Positions 39,130 to 51,257 are shown, counted from the first letter of the stretch. The stretch: 64,000 nucleotides of DNA from Dyella sp. C9 (GCF_003332825.1 NZ_QIRF01000001.1:467016-531015); one strand, 5' to 3'. Made by a program: numbers and translations. Notes: a model not told the origin generated them from the sequence alone.

Positions 39130-39402
39130 ATGAATAAAACCGATCTGATCAATGCCATTGCCGAAAAGGCCGAACTCACCAAGGCTGACGCCGGCCGTGC
39201 TCTCGAGGCTTTCTTCGAGACCGTGCAGAAGGCGCTGAAGAAGGGTGACGATGTGTCGGTGGTCGGCTTTGGCACCTTCACCGTGCGCAAGCGCGCTGCC
39301 CGTACTGGCCGCAACCCGCGCACCAATGAGACGATCAAGATCAAGGCCTCGAAGGTTCCGGCGTTCAAGGCTGGCAAGACCCTCAAGGATGCCCTAAACT
39401 AA
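39130..39402 (+). CDS. hupB: DNA-binding protein HU-beta
   Basis: 90 residues, standard HU length. It begins [20 protein letters not shown] and carries the signature [20 protein letters not shown], with the arm Pro that intercalates DNA in RNPRTNE. It compacts and bends DNA in the nucleoid. The position after lon is conserved in gammaproteobacteria. Two tRNA genes follow within 21 bp and may be co-transcribed. Confidence 0.97.
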   Translation: MNKTDLINAIAEKAELTKADAGRALEAFFETVQKALKKGDDVSVVGFGTFTVRKRAARTGRNPRTNETIKIKASKVPAFKAGKTLKDALN

Positions 39403-39422
39403 GCGGCTACTTGCTTAGTTTC

Positions 39423-39497
39423 GGGTGCTTAGCTCAGCGGTAGAGCGTCGCCCTTACAAGGCGAGGGTCGTAGGTTCGATCCCTACAGCACCCACCA
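39423..39497 (+). tRNA. tRNA-Val (anticodon TAC)
   Basis: 75 nt with CCA. The acceptor GGGTGCT pairs with AGCACCC, and the anticodon stem TCGCC/GGCGA encloses CTTACAA (TAC). It begins 21 bp after hupB and is followed 9 bp later by tRNA-Asp. Confidence 0.95.
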
Positions 39498-39506
39498 GAA
39501 ATATGT

Positions 39507-39583
39507 GGAGCGGTAGTTCAGTCGGTTAGAATGCTGGCCTGTCACGCCGGAGGTCGCGGGTTCGAGTCCCGTCCGCTCCGCCA
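39507..39583 (+). tRNA. tRNA-Asp (anticodon GTC), copy 1
   Basis: 77 nt with CCA. The acceptor GGAGCGG pairs with CCGCTCC, and the anticodon loop CTGTCAC gives GTC. The gene is identical to the minus-strand copy at 52719-52795. Confidence 0.95.
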
Positions 39584-39669
39584 CAGTTCGCAAGGGCGCC
39601 CGTGTGGCGCCCTTGCCATTTAAGCCCCGCGCACATGCTGCGCCGAACAACGAGAGCCGGGAACAATCC

Positions 39670-41574
39670 ATGCTGCAGGCATTGCGTAACAAGCTTCACG
39701 GATGGCCTTCGATCGTCATTCTTGGCGTTTGCGTATTCGCTATCTCGTTCTTCGGCATCGAGTCGTACTTCGCCTCGCACACCGACACGTACGTGGCGAT
39801 GGTGGGCAAGCACGAGATCTCGCAGCGCGATTTCCAGGACCGCATGAACCAGGCCCGTCGCGAGGCGATGGCCCGCATGGGCGACCACTTCGATGCCGCC
39901 CAGTTCGAGCAGCCGGAAGTGAAGCGCCAGGTGCTTGACCAGCTCATCAACGAAGAGCTGCTGCGCCAGGCCAATGAAACGCTGGGCATGCGCGTGTCCG
40001 ACCTCGCGTTGCGCGACCGCATCGCCAGCGCCCAGGAATTCCAGGTCAACGGCCAGTTCGATCCGAATACCTACCGCGCCATTCTCGCGGCACAGGGCAT
40101 GTCGCCGGCCTCGTTCGAAAGCGGCCAGCGCGCCCTGCTGGAGCCGACCCTGCTGCCGCAGGCCATCATCGGCAGCGCGGTGGTGACCGACGCGGACATG
40201 GACCGTTACCTCGACCTGCTGTACCAGCGTCGCGACCTGCGCTGGTTCGCCGTGCCGCATCCGGCGCTGGCCGACAGCCAGGCCACCGATGAGCAGCTGG
40301 AGGCCTATTACAAGGACCACCAGGCCGACTTCATGAGCCCGGAGCAGGTCTCGCTCAAGTACATCGAAGTCAATGGCAATGACCTCAAGATCGACGCCCA
40401 GCCCAGCGACGACGAGCTGAAGAAGCGCTACGAAGAGCAGAAGCAGCGCTTCGTGCAGCCGGAGCAGCGCCTGGTCTCGCACATCCTGGTCAACGTGCCG
40501 AAGAACGCCACGCCGGACCAGCAGAAGGAAGCGCTGGCCAAGGCCGAGAAGATCGCCAGCGAGGCGACTGCCGACAACTTTGCCAAGCTGGCCGAGCAGG
40601 ATTCGGACGACTTGGGTTCCAAGCGCTCGGGCGGTGACCTTGGCTGGCTGGAAAAGGGCGTGACCAACCCCGCCTTCGACTCGGCCCTGTTCGCCCTGCA
40701 GAAGGGCCAGATTTCCAAGCCGGTACTGTCCGACGAGGGCTACCACGTGCTGTTCCTGCGTGACGTGCGCAGTGGCGAGGCCAAGCCGTTCGCCGAGGTG
40801 CGCGACCAGATCGCCAAGGATTACCTGTCGACCGAGCGCGACCGCCAGTACAGCGAACTGGCCGGCAAGCTCACCGACCAGACCTACCAGAATCCCTCGT
40901 CGCTGGAGCCGGCGGCGCAGGCACTGAACCTGCCGATCCAGAGCACGCCGCTGTTCTCGCGCAAGGGTGGCGAAGGCATCGCCGCCAACCCGAAGCTGGT
41001 CGACGCTGCGTTCTCCGACGACGTGCTGAGCCAGGGCAACAACTCCGGCCTGATCGATCTGGGTTCGGACCATGCCGTGGTGGTGCGCGTGGACAAGCAT
41101 GTGCCGGCTGCGGCGCGCCCGCTGGCCGAGGTGCGCGACCAGGTTCGCCAGAAGATCCTGGACGAGCGTGCTGCCGCCGAGGCGAAGAAGGCTGCCGAGG
41201 CCCTGCTCGCACGCCTGCAGAAGGGCGAGGACATGCAGGCGGTCGCTTCCTCCGCCGGAGCCACGGTGCAGTCGGTGCCGGCCGCGGTCCGCATGCAGCA
41301 GGCACTGCCGACCGAAGTGCTGGACCAGGCCTTCCTGCTCCCGCACCCGGCCGATGGCAAGCCGCAGTTCGCCAGCGTGGCGATGCATGACGGCAACTAC
41401 GCGCTGGTGGCGGTGGACAAGGTGCAGGCCGCGGACCTGAGCAAGGTAACGCCTGACCAGCGCGATTCGCTGCGCGGCGATATGAGTCAGGCGTACGGCA
41501 TCCTGACCACCCAGGAATTCCTGGATGCGCTGAAGGCGAAGACCGAGATCAAGATCGCGCCCGAACGCATGTAA
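39670..41574 (+). CDS. ppiD: Periplasmic folding chaperone / peptidyl-prolyl isomerase PpiD
   Basis: 634 residues, the usual size. It has one N-terminal membrane anchor ([22 protein letters not shown], ~14-35), a SurA-like helical N-domain ([19 protein letters not shown]), a parvulin domain around residues 270-370 ([42 protein letters not shown]), and a second non-catalytic parvulin-like region. It sits in the inner membrane near the Sec translocon and helps secreted proteins fold. ATG 39670 is chosen; the 5' neighbour is tRNA-Asp. A bidirectional terminator follows. Confidence 0.95.
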   Translation: MLQALRNKLHGWPSIVILGVCVFAISFFGIESYFASHTDTYVAMVGKHEISQRDFQDRMNQARREAMARMGDHFDAAQFEQPEVKRQVLDQLINEELLRQANETLGMRVSDLALRDRIASAQEFQVNGQFDPNTYRAILAAQGMSPASFESGQRALLEPTLLPQAIIGSAVVTDADMDRYLDLLYQRRDLRWFAVPHPALADSQATDEQLEAYYKDHQADFMSPEQVSLKYIEVNGNDLKIDAQPSDDELKKRYEEQKQRFVQPEQRLVSHILVNVPKNATPDQQKEALAKAEKIASEATADNFAKLAEQDSDDLGSKRSGGDLGWLEKGVTNPAFDSALFALQKGQISKPVLSDEGYHVLFLRDVRSGEAKPFAEVRDQIAKDYLSTERDRQYSELAGKLTDQTYQNPSSLEPAAQALNLPIQSTPLFSRKGGEGIAANPKLVDAAFSDDVLSQGNNSGLIDLGSDHAVVVRVDKHVPAAARPLAEVRDQVRQKILDERAAAEAKKAAEALLARLQKGEDMQAVASSAGATVQSVPAAVRMQQALPTEVLDQAFLLPHPADGKPQFASVAMHDGNYALVAVDKVQAADLSKVTPDQRDSLRGDMSQAYGILTTQEFLDALKAKTEIKIAPERM

Positions 41575-42395
41575 ACGTGTGCCGGCGTCGACGACCACGA
41601 AAAGAGCGGCCCGGTGGCCGCTCTTTTTTTGCATGGGGGAGGGGCGCAGGCCCCTGTCAAGCCCAGGATGTTGTAGCCGGCATCGACATGGGTGATTTCG
41701 CCGGTGATGCCCGACGCCAGGTCCGAGCAGAGGAATGCACCGACATTGCCGACTTCGTCGATGCTGACGCTGCGGCGCAAAGGGGCATGGCTGTCGACGT
41801 GCTCGAGCATCGTGCGGAAATTGGCGATGCCGGCAGCGGCCAGCGTCTTGATCGGACCGGCGGAGATGGCGTTGACTCGCGTGCCCTCGGGGCCAAGGTT
41901 GTAGGCGAGGTAGCGGACGTTCGCCTCCAGGCTGGCCTTGGCCAGGCCCATCACGTTGTAGCTGTCCATCGCGCGCTCCGCGCCCAGGTAGCTGAGCGTG
42001 AGGATGGAGCCGCCGCGACCCTGCATCATGGGGCGAGCCGCAGCTGCCAGTGCAGCCAGGCTGTAGCTGGAGATGTCATGCGCGACGGCGAAGTTCTCGC
42101 GCGTGAGATGGTCGAGGAAACCGCCCTGTAGCGCTTCGCGCGGCGCATAGCCGACCGAATGCACGAGGATGTCCAGGCCGTCCCAGTGTTGCCGTAGCGC
42201 ACCGAGCAACAACGCAATCTGGCCGTCGTCGGCGACATCACAGGGCAGCGCGATGTTGCTGCCGAAGGCGTTGGCCGCCTCGTCGCCGCGATCCTTCAGG
42301 CGCTCATTCTGGTAACTGAAGGCGAGTTGGGCGCCTTCGCGATGCATGGCGTTGGCAATGCCCCAGGCGATCGAACGCTGGCTGGCGATGCCCAC
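41487..42395 (-). CDS. fabI: Enoyl-ACP reductase FabI, apparently frameshifted at both ends
   Basis: The middle is clearly Fab[22 protein letters not shown], a [17 protein letters not shown] catalytic Tyr/Lys segment, [16 protein letters not shown] and [11 protein letters not shown]. It makes the last reduction of fatty acid elongation with NAD(P)H. The open frame starts only at GTG 42395, inside the first beta-strand. The true start appears to be ATG 42426 (GFLHGKR), which is out of frame by two bases; one extra GC in the CGCGC run at ~42400-42407 would join them. The 3' end lacks the expected stop: the frame adds ~55 unrelated residues, crosses the terminator and overlaps ppiD by 88 bp, while a TGA in another frame lies at 41657-41659. 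This is either a decaying gene or sequencing error. Confidence 0.8.
   Translation of the reverse strand: MGIASQRSIAWGIANAMHREGAQLAFSYQNERLKDRGDEAANAFGSNIALPCDVADDGQIALLLGALRQHWDGLDILVHSVGYAPREALQGGFLDHLTRENFAVAHDISSYSLAALAAAARPMMQGRGGSILTLSYLGAERAMDSYNVMGLAKASLEANVRYLAYNLGPEGTRVNAISAGPIKTLAAAGIANFRTMLEHVDSHAPLRRSVSIDEVGNVGAFLCSDLASGITGEITHVDAGYNILGLTGACAPPPCKKRAATGPLFSWSSTPAHVYMRSGAILISVFAFSASRNSWVVRMPYA
41601..41630. terminator. Bidirectional terminator between ppiD and fabI
   Basis: A 10-bp stem (AAAGAGCGGC, loop CCGGTG) is followed by a T-run on the plus strand; the reverse strand reads the same hairpin followed by TTTTCG. It lies 26 bp after the ppiD stop. The open fabI frame runs straight through it, which is abnormal. 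Confidence 0.85.
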
Positions 42396-42436
42396 GAGCA
42401 GCGCGCTTGCCGTGCAGGAATCCCATGCTTGTTCCC

Positions 42437-42460
42437 GGGGCCGGGGCCGGGGCCGGGGCC
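42437..42460. repeat. Tandem GGGGCC hexanucleotide, four copies
   Basis: Four exact tandem GGGGCC units lie 11 bp upstream of the presumed fabI start and about 75 bp downstream of the mltD stop. G-runs are on the plus strand and could form a G-quadruplex; they would be on the template strand for fabI. Confidence 0.9.
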
Positions 42461-42536
42461 CGCGACCGCGAAAGGAAGCCGGACCATAGCAGCGCCTGAA
42501 GCCGGGGCTGGACGACGCTTCGTCGCAGCCGGGGCC

Positions 42537-43754
42537 TCAGCCGGGGGCGCTCACCTTCAGCACCTGGCCAGGCTTTACACCCGGGCCCGGCAGGTGGTTC
42601 CACTGCTCAAGCTGCTTGATGCCCACCGAGTACCGCCGGGCGATGCTCCACAGGCTCTCGCCGGTCTTCACCGTATGCGTCTTGCTGGGCGCGGTGTCAT
42701 CGTCGCTGGTGGCGGCCGCCAGTGCGGCATTCAGGGGTGGCAGCACGGTCGTGCCCGGAACGCCCTGCACGCCGTTGTTGTTGTCGGAGAGCAGGGCGTT
42801 GCGGAACTGCTCGACACGGCTGCTGGGCATCAACAGGTACGGCGAGGCCTGCGAATCGACCACGCCATTGCGGAAGCCGGCGTTGAGGTCCTTGAGTTCG
42901 TCCGGCGACATGCCGGCGTTGCTGGCTGCGTGGGCAATCGGCATGGACTTGTCCACGCTGACCGTGACCAGGCGCTGTTCGGATGGCAAGGTAGGCAGGC
43001 TGACATTGAAGCGGCCCGGATCGCGGATGACGCAGGCGATGGCGAGCAGTTTCACCAGATGCTCGCGAGTGACTGCCTTCACCGGCATGCGCGGAATGAC
43101 CGGTTCGGCCGGTGGTGCGCCATGCTCGTTGATCATGCGGCGCATGCCGAACTCGCCGGCATTGAAGGCGTAGTCGACCAGTCGCCAGTCGCCGAGGTCG
43201 TCGTGGTACCGGCTGAGCAGCGCCATGATGGCGTCGGTGGCTGCAGGGACGTCCATGCGTCCATCAAAGTTCCTGTCGACGCGGATGCCCATCGCGTTGG
43301 CCGTGGCCGGCATGATCTGCCACATGCCGGCTGGCATGTTCTTGCCGCCGGAGACAGGCCGGTACTGGCTCTCCACCCACGGCAGCAGTGCGAACTCACC
43401 CGCCACGTTGTGGCGCGCCGCGATCTGTTGGACGTACGCCAGGCGGGGTGCGGCAGCGGCGATCTGGGTTTCGAAGCGGTCGGGATTCTGCGTATAGCGA
43501 CGCGCCCACAGGGTGATGCCCGGGTCCGCATCGCAATCGGCCATGGCGAAGCTGTTGCGCAGGTCGTCCCAGATGTTGCCGTCACTCAGCGCAGGCGCCA
43601 CCGGTACCGTCACGGGGTGACGCAGATCACGCACGGGCTGCAGGGCGGGAGCCTGCACGGTGGGGTCTTGGGGTTTCTGGGCGGGGCCGGTGGCACAGGC
43701 GGCCAGGAAGACCGACAGTGCAAGGGGAAGCGGGCGCAGGCGGCGGCTGTTCAT
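42537..43754 (-). CDS. mltD: Membrane-bound lytic murein transglycosylase with LysM
   Basis: 405 residues. A lipoprotein signal (LALSVFLAACATG) puts the lipidated Cys at ~20. The transglycosylase domain has the catalytic Glu in LLPWVESQYRPVSGG and AGMWQIMPATANAMG, then VDYAFNAGEFGMRR. The C-terminal LysM module (THTVKTGESLWSIARRYSVG) binds peptidoglycan. It is shorter than E. coli MltD, having one LysM. It cuts glycan strands at the outer membrane. Its ATG overlaps the gloB stop by 4 bp, so the two are coupled. Confidence 0.9.
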   Translation of the reverse strand: MNSRRLRPLPLALSVFLAACATGPAQKPQDPTVQAPALQPVRDLRHPVTVPVAPALSDGNIWDDLRNSFAMADCDADPGITLWARRYTQNPDRFETQIAAAAPRLAYVQQIAARHNVAGEFALLPWVESQYRPVSGGKNMPAGMWQIMPATANAMGIRVDRNFDGRMDVPAATDAIMALLSRYHDDLGDWRLVDYAFNAGEFGMRRMINEHGAPPAEPVIPRMPVKAVTREHLVKLLAIACVIRDPGRFNVSLPTLPSEQRLVTVSVDKSMPIAHAASNAGMSPDELKDLNAGFRNGVVDSQASPYLLMPSSRVEQFRNALLSDNNNGVQGVPGTTVLPPLNAALAAATSDDDTAPSKTHTVKTGESLWSIARRYSVGIKQLEQWNHLPGPGVKPGQVLKVSAPG

Positions 43755-44515
43755 CCGGCGAAAACGTCCTTGTTGGCCCGCAACGCGGCGAACCGCGCCA
43801 CGCGGTCACCCTGGATACCGTGATGTCGGCTCCAGGCGATGACTGCATCGCTGTCAGTGCGCAGGAACGGGTTGGTCTCCCGTTCGACGGCGAGGCTGAC
43901 CGGCAGGCTGGGCTGTTGATGGGCGCGCAGCGAATCGACCCGTGCACGACGTGCGGCCAGCGCGGCATTGTTCGGCTCGACCGTATGGGCAAAGCGTCCA
44001 TTCGCTGCGGTGTATTCGTGGGCACAGCACACCAGCGTATCGCCGGGCAGGCTTGAAAGGCGGTCGAGCGATGCCAGCATCTGCGCGGGCGTCCCTTCGA
44101 AAAGACGTCCACACCCCATGCTGAAAAGCGTGTCGCCGCAGAGCAGTACGCCTTCACCGGCGTAGGCGATGTGGGTGGTGGTATGTCCCGGCACGGCGAT
44201 CACTTCGAAGCGCGCCTGTGGGTGATCGATCTGCACCACGTCGCCATCGCCGACCCGGTGCGCGGCCAGCGCGATGCGTTCGTCCCGCGGTGCATAGACC
44301 GGCACGTGGTGATGGGCGAGCAACGCGTCGACGCCACCAATGTGGTCATGGTGGTGATGGGTCAGCAGGATCGCGCGCAGCGCAAGGCCACGCTCGCGTA
44401 GTGCTTGTTCGACCGGCGTTGCGTCACCTGGGTCGACCACGATGGCCTGGCCATCGTCATCGTGCAGCAGCCAGATGTAGTTGTCGGCAAGCGCCGGTAA
44501 CGGTACGACGTGCAA
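43751..44515 (-). CDS. gloB: Hydroxyacylglutathione hydrolase (glyoxalase II)
   Basis: 254 residues, normal length. The metallo-beta-lactamase motif ILLTHHHHDHIGGVD gives the zinc/iron ligands; further ligand segments are PGHTTTHIAY, LLCGDTLFSMGCGRLFEG and CAHEYTAANGRFA. It hydrolyses S-lactoylglutathione in methylglyoxal detoxification. I choose a TTG start at 44515: an almost ideal ribosome site, GGAGGTGATC, lies just upstream and the product then begins at HVVPLPALADNYIW, the usual GloB N-terminus. The frame is open to 44629. Divergent from the methyltransferase gene. Confidence 0.93.
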   Translation of the reverse strand: MHVVPLPALADNYIWLLHDDDGQAIVVDPGDATPVEQALRERGLALRAILLTHHHHDHIGGVDALLAHHHVPVYAPRDERIALAAHRVGDGDVVQIDHPQARFEVIAVPGHTTTHIAYAGEGVLLCGDTLFSMGCGRLFEGTPAQMLASLDRLSSLPGDTLVCCAHEYTAANGRFAHTVEPNNAALAARRARVDSLRAHQQPSLPVSLAVERETNPFLRTDSDAVIAWSRHHGIQGDRVARFAALRANKDVFAG

Positions 44516-44740
44516 GGAGATCACCTCCGCGGTTTCGTATCGACTGACGCAGGCATCCTTGGCTTGCGCGAAGTGCCCGACTATAAAGGGGCTCGCCGGC
44601 GCACTCGTTAGTGAGACGTTAATCGTCAAGTCGCCTGTTCAGGCTTGTGGCCCGGTTGGTGGCCACTTTGCAAACCAGGCCACGTTCCGGGTGCCCTCCC
44701 GGTACACTGTGCGGCATCGATCCGACCGGGCCGTTCAGGC

Positions 44741-45424
44741 ATGTCTCAGCGCGACCAAGACATCTACACCAGCGCGCCCTTGCGTAGCCTGCTGGCGGAG
44801 GAGACGGTGGCGCTGTTGCCTGGACTGCAGCGCTGCGCTGGCACGCACGCGCTGATGGTCAGCGCGGCGGTGGGAGACGAGCCGCCGGTGCTGCCCCTGC
44901 TGGGCAACTGGACGCGGCTCAGCGTGGCGGATGACCGTTATGGTGGCGATATCCGGGCGAGCAGCGAAGAGCCCATGCCATTCGTGGACGATGCCTTCGA
45001 CCTGGTGCTGCTGCGCCATGCACTGGAGGTATCGGCCATGCCGCAGGATCTGCTGGAGGAGGCGTCCCGCGTGCTCGCGCCCGGTGGCGTGATGGCGCTC
45101 ACTGGCCTGCATCCGTTCAGTGCCTGGTTGCCCTGGATGATGTGGCGAACGCGCGGCCGCACGCCCGCCATGCACTCGCCGATTCTGCTGGAGCGCTGGG
45201 TGCGCAGGATCGAGCTCGATGTCGAGCGGGTGGAGCGGGTAGGAGGCATGTGGCCGAGTAGCCGCGCAGGCCTGGATGCCGCACACGCCTTCGGCGGCGG
45301 CTACCTGCTGATTGCACGCAAGCGTCGGCGCGTCGCCACGCCGCTGCGGTTGAAGCCCAAGCCCGTACCGGCATCGGTGGGTGTGGGACTGGCACCGGGC
45401 GCGCGGCGCAACACCGCGTCCTGA
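44741..45424 (+). CDS. SAM-dependent methyltransferase (class I)
   Basis: 227 residues. It resembles the Methyltransf_11 group: a middle segment PFVDDAFDLVLLRHALEVS followed by EASRVLAPGGVMALTGLHPFS, which is the canonical post-motif (strand 4 and 5) region. Motif I is weak. The gloB-methyltransferase-rnhA arrangement is common in gammaproteobacteria. The substrate is unknown. ATG 44741 is chosen because it begins after the divergent promoter region; the basic tail (KRRRVATPLRLKPKPVP) could contact nucleic acid. Confidence 0.82.
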   Translation: MSQRDQDIYTSAPLRSLLAEETVALLPGLQRCAGTHALMVSAAVGDEPPVLPLLGNWTRLSVADDRYGGDIRASSEEPMPFVDDAFDLVLLRHALEVSAMPQDLLEEASRVLAPGGVMALTGLHPFSAWLPWMMWRTRGRTPAMHSPILLERWVRRIELDVERVERVGGMWPSSRAGLDAAHAFGGGYLLIARKRRRVATPLRLKPKPVPASVGVGLAPGARRNTAS

Positions 45425-45451
45425 AAAATTCTGATGTATTGATGGGTGACA

Positions 45452-45895
45452 ATGACTGAAGTTCAAGCGTTTACGGATGGCGCCTGCCTGGGCAATCCTG
45501 GGCCGGGTGGCTGGGCTGCCCTGCTGCGTGCGAGGGGCCAGGAGCGGCTGCTTGCTGGCGGCGAACCCGACACCACCAACAACCGCATGGAGTTGATGGC
45601 GGCGATCGCCGCGCTCGAGGCGTTGACGCGCCCGTGCAAGGTCGCGCTCACCACCGACTCGCGCTACGTGATGCAGGGCATCGAGGAGTGGGTGCCGAAG
45701 TGGCGCGCCAATGGCTGGCGTACCGCGGACAAGAAGCCGGTGAAGAACCAGGACCTGTGGGAGCGCCTGTCGGCGGCTACGCAGGCACACCAGGTGCGCT
45801 GGCATTGGGTGAAGGGCCATAACGGGCACGCCGAGAACGAGCGCGTAGATGTCGCCGCGCGCGAGCAGGCCGAGCAGTTCAGGAGCAAGGCATGA
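45452..45895 (+). CDS. rnhA: Ribonuclease HI
   Basis: 147 residues. All catalytic residues are visible: Asp in [16 protein letters not shown], Glu in [14 protein letters not shown], Asp in LTTDSRYV, and the [20 protein letters not shown] end with the final Asp. It removes RNA from RNA-DNA hybrids. ATG 45452 is preferred; a GTG two codons upstream (45446) is possible. Its stop overlaps the dnaQ start by 4 bp. Confidence 0.96.
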   Translation: MTEVQAFTDGACLGNPGPGGWAALLRARGQERLLAGGEPDTTNNRMELMAAIAALEALTRPCKVALTTDSRYVMQGIEEWVPKWRANGWRTADKKPVKNQDLWERLSAATQAHQVRWHWVKGHNGHAENERVDVAAREQAEQFRSKA

Positions 45896-46614
45896 GGCAG
45901 ATCGTGCTGGATACCGAAACCACCGGCCTCGAAGTGCGCCAGGGCCATCGGCTGATCGAAATCGCCTGCGTGGAGATGATCGAGCGCCGCCCCAACGGCC
46001 GTCACTACCAGACCTATCTCAATCCCGACCGTGCGATCGACGAGGGCGCCAAGCAGGTCACCGGCATCGAGGACGAGTTCCTGCTCGACAAGCCTCGTTT
46101 CGCCGATGTGGTCGAGGATTTCCTCGCTTTCATCGACGGCGCCGAGCTGATCATCCACAACGCGACCTTCGACGTCGGCTTCCTCAATGCCGAACTGGCG
46201 CGGCTGGGTGAATCCTATGGGCGGATCGAGGATCGCTGCCATGTGCTGGATACGCTGGCCATGGCGCGTGAGCGCTATCCCGGCCAGCGCAACAGCCTCG
46301 ATGCCTTGTGCAAGCGCCTCGGCGTGGACAACTCCGCGCGTGACCTGCACGGCGGCCTGATCGACGCGCAGTTGCTGGCGGAAGTCTATCTGGCCATGAC
46401 GTCGGGCCAGGTGGTGCTCGACCTTGGCTTCGAAGGCGCGCAGGAGCAGGGGGCGGCGGTGGCGTTGGCGCCGATCACGCTCGATCGCCGGCCACGCGTG
46501 CTGCGTGCGAACGAAGCCGAATTGGCGGCCCATGAAAGGCGGCTCGATGCGCTGGACAAGAGTGCAGGTGGCACCAGCGTGTGGCGTCGCGAGTCCCAGT
46601 CGACCGTTCAGTGA
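45892..46614 (+). CDS. dnaQ: DNA polymerase III epsilon subunit (proofreading exonuclease)
   Basis: 240 residues. Exo [10 protein letters not shown], Exo [19 protein letters not shown], and Exo III with [15 protein letters not shown]. The C-terminus carries the region that meets the alpha subunit. It edits replication errors. Translationally coupled to rnhA through ATGA; the rnhA-dnaQ pair is widespread in proteobacteria. It is convergent with the PP2C gene, 15 bp away. Confidence 0.96.
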   Translation: MRQIVLDTETTGLEVRQGHRLIEIACVEMIERRPNGRHYQTYLNPDRAIDEGAKQVTGIEDEFLLDKPRFADVVEDFLAFIDGAELIIHNATFDVGFLNAELARLGESYGRIEDRCHVLDTLAMARERYPGQRNSLDALCKRLGVDNSARDLHGGLIDAQLLAEVYLAMTSGQVVLDLGFEGAQEQGAAVALAPITLDRRPRVLRANEAELAAHERRLDALDKSAGGTSVWRRESQSTVQ

Positions 46615-46629
46615 CGCAGGCCCTGGCCC

Positions 46630-47331
46630 TCAGTTGATGCGGGCCAGGATCGCCGTGACGTTATCGCTGCCGCCGCCGTCGAGTGCGGCGAGCAGCAGAT
46701 GCTCCGTACACTCCTGCGCCGACAGGTCCTGCCGTGACACCATGGCGGCGATCGCGTCGTCACCGACTTCCTCGGTCAGTCCATCGCTGCAAAGCAGGAA
46801 GCACATGCCACTTTCGAGGCGGCCGCGCGCCATGCCGATATGCAGTTGATCCGCCGCCGTGATGCCCAGCGCCTGGGTGATCACGTTGCGTTGCGGATGG
46901 CGTGCGGCCTGTGCCGCATCGAGCGTGCCTGCTGCAACCAGTTCCTGTACCAGTGAATGGTCGTGGCTCACCTGGCGCAAATGCTTTTGCCACAGGTAGA
47001 CCCGACTGTCGCCGACCCATACCACTTCGTAGCTGTCGGTATGCAGGCGCAGCGCGGCGATGGTGGTGCCCATTGGGCGAGGGTCGCGGAAGCGGCGGCT
47101 GTACTGGATCAGTCGTTCGTCCGCGGCGCGCACGGCTTCGACCAGCGTATGACCGCGGGCCACCAGGTCGGCTACTGCGTCACGCACCAGTGCCGATGCC
47201 ACTTCGCCGTGCTGGTGCCCGCCCATGCCGTCGGCCACCAGAAACAGGCCGAGCGATGCGTCGGCGTAATAAGTGTCTTCATTGCGGGTGCGGCGTAAGC
47301 CGACGTGGGTTCCGTGTCCAAACTCGATCAT
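46630..47331 (-). CDS. PP2C-type Ser/Thr protein phosphatase
   Basis: 233 residues with the PPM motifs in order: HVGLRRTRNEDTYY, FLVADGMGGHQHGEVAS, MGTTIAALRL, VVWVGDSRVYLW, LCSDGLTEEVGDD and GGSDNVTAILARI. The Asp/Gly metal-binding residues are intact. It would remove phosphate from Ser/Thr, often opposite an STPK or in type VI/FHA signalling; no kinase gene is nearby. ATG 47331 is chosen for the MIEFGHGTHVG start typical of stand-alone PP2Cs; the frame is open to 47430. Confidence 0.9.
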   Translation of the reverse strand: MIEFGHGTHVGLRRTRNEDTYYADASLGLFLVADGMGGHQHGEVASALVRDAVADLVARGHTLVEAVRAADERLIQYSRRFRDPRPMGTTIAALRLHTDSYEVVWVGDSRVYLWQKHLRQVSHDHSLVQELVAAGTLDAAQAARHPQRNVITQALGITAADQLHIGMARGRLESGMCFLLCSDGLTEEVGDDAIAAMVSRQDLSAQECTEHLLLAALDGGGSDNVTAILARIN

Positions 47332-47492
47332 GGGATGCCTGGTGTGGCGACGCGGTGCGAGCATGACGGAAGTGCGGAAATTGCGCAAAAAGTGAAAGGT
47401 ATGGTGGGGCGTAGGCGAGTCAGCCGACATTCCAGTGCTTGCTGGAATCCGGTGTCTTGGCTTTAGTCACTGGCGATCGTGCAAGTGGGATT

Positions 47493-47604
47493 GTCAGGGC
47501 CATTCATGGCCCTGACCCCTTCGCGCTTTCGCGCTACGGGGCCAGCCTGCGGCTGTCCGCATTCGCTCCCGGCGAATGCGTCGAACCCGGTGGGTTCTCA
47601 CCCA
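47493..47604. repeat. Run of consecutive short palindromes
   Basis: At least four inverted repeats stand one after another: GTCAGGGCCAT with its complement (47493-47516, loop TC), CAGCC/GGCTG (47543-47555), CGCATTCG/CGAATGCG (47558-47580) and GGGT/ACCC (near 47592-47604), just before the long terminator stem. No coding potential is convincing. It resembles an interspersed palindromic repeat cassette. Confidence 0.5.
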
Positions 47605-47616
47605 GCCGTCACCATC

Positions 47617-47746
<130 letters not shown>

Positions 47747-47855
47747 TAAGCGGTGCGTGTGGTCCACGCGAGCCGGCAATCTTACGCGGTAGCCGGGCGG
47801 CTGGCAATGGGGGAGGGCGTTTTTCCCTACTCGACGGTGTGGCGGTGGCCGGCCG

Positions 47856-48539
47856 CTACTGCAGTTTGGCGCCCCAGCGCCCGTCGCGTGGCAGGTAGTG
47901 GTTGGCGGGGTCCAGCGACACGGCCACGCGGGTCGCGCGGCCAGTGATTTCCTCGCGGGGGAAAAAGCCGTAGTAGCGGGAGTCGGCGCTGTTGTCGCGG
48001 TCATCGCCCAGCAGCAGGTATTTGCCCGCAGGCACTATTACCGGACCGAAGTCCCTGCTGCTCCCCTGTGCGGCGAGCAGGCGTACCGCGTGATGCAGCG
48101 GACCGACAGACTCGATCGCATAGCGCGCGGGATTTTCGCGGTCATCGCGGATGCCTTGCACCGCGATCGGTCGATAGTTCGCCGGCTGGCCGTTGATAAA
48201 GAGCTGATCGTCGAGCAGGGCGATCCGATCGCCGGGCACGCCGATGACCCGTTTCACCAGGCGCTCGCCGGCCGCATCGGAGTCGAGCACGACGATATCG
48301 CCGCGTTGCGGATCGGCCCTGTGCAGCAGGGCGATGTGCGTGAATGGCAGTCGGATGTCGTAGGCGGCCTTGTCGACCATGATGCGGTCGCCGATGCGGA
48401 TCGTGGGCTGCATGGAGCCTGTGGGCACCACGTTCCAGTCGGCAATGGCGCTGCGGAACATCACCATGCACAGCATGAAGGTGATGAAACCCTTGTTGCG
48501 GGCGATCAGGCCCAGGATGGTGCGCATGGCGTTCCCCAT
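47856..48539 (-). CDS. lepB: Signal peptidase I
   Basis: 227 residues, shorter than E. coli LepB. One N-terminal membrane segment (KGFITFMLCMVMFRSAIADW), the catalytic Ser in VPTGSMQPTIRIGDRI, the catalytic Lys in GERLVKRVIGVPGD, and box E GDDRDNSADSRYYGFFP. It removes signal peptides at the periplasmic face. Start ATG 48539 (AGGGAC upstream); ATG 48527 is an alternative. Usually lepB neighbours lepA/rnc; here it stands alone between tRNA-Ser and ppsA, so it may be a second, specialised copy (inference). Confidence 0.9.
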   Translation of the reverse strand: MGNAMRTILGLIARNKGFITFMLCMVMFRSAIADWNVVPTGSMQPTIRIGDRIMVDKAAYDIRLPFTHIALLHRADPQRGDIVVLDSDAAGERLVKRVIGVPGDRIALLDDQLFINGQPANYRPIAVQGIRDDRENPARYAIESVGPLHHAVRLLAAQGSSRDFGPVIVPAGKYLLLGDDRDNSADSRYYGFFPREEITGRATRVAVSLDPANHYLPRDGRWGAKLQ

Positions 48540-48602
48540 CGAATGTCCCTAGGTTGAAGGACAGACCGGGCCGGGGCAGGGAAGTTTCCCTTGCATGAGC
48601 GC

Positions 48603-48631
48603 AAAAAAAGGGGCGGTGTCGCCACCGCCCC
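48603..48631 (-). terminator. Terminator after ppsA
   Basis: On the minus strand a 9-bp stem (GGGGCGGTG, 4-base loop) is followed by seven T. It begins 23 bp after the ppsA stop and separates ppsA from lepB. Confidence 0.88.
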
Positions 48632-48653
48632 ATGACTGTCACACTGTTTTTGC

Positions 48654-51026
<2,373 letters not shown>

Positions 51027-51257
51027 GGGAGTCTCCTCAAGAGCTCGTAGTTTTGAAGCGGGGGAGCCCGGATTCGTCCGGAAAACGGGCTACAAAGAAC
51101 TGGTATTGTCCGCTGCCGATGGTGCGCAGCACAAGAAGACCATTCCGGCCAAAACCCGCGCCAGCTGCATACCAGTCAGCCGAGAGTCAAGCAAAGACAG
51201 GCTTTTCACGTTGAGCTAAGGTGTCGGGCAGGAACAGTCAGGGACTTCGGGTTACCC

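Noticed and set aside
39526..41634. A 702-codon minus-strand frame opposite ppiD ending TRTRDLRRDRPAF
   Set aside because: The tail is the well-known false translation of antisense tRNA-Asp; the rest mirrors ppiD.
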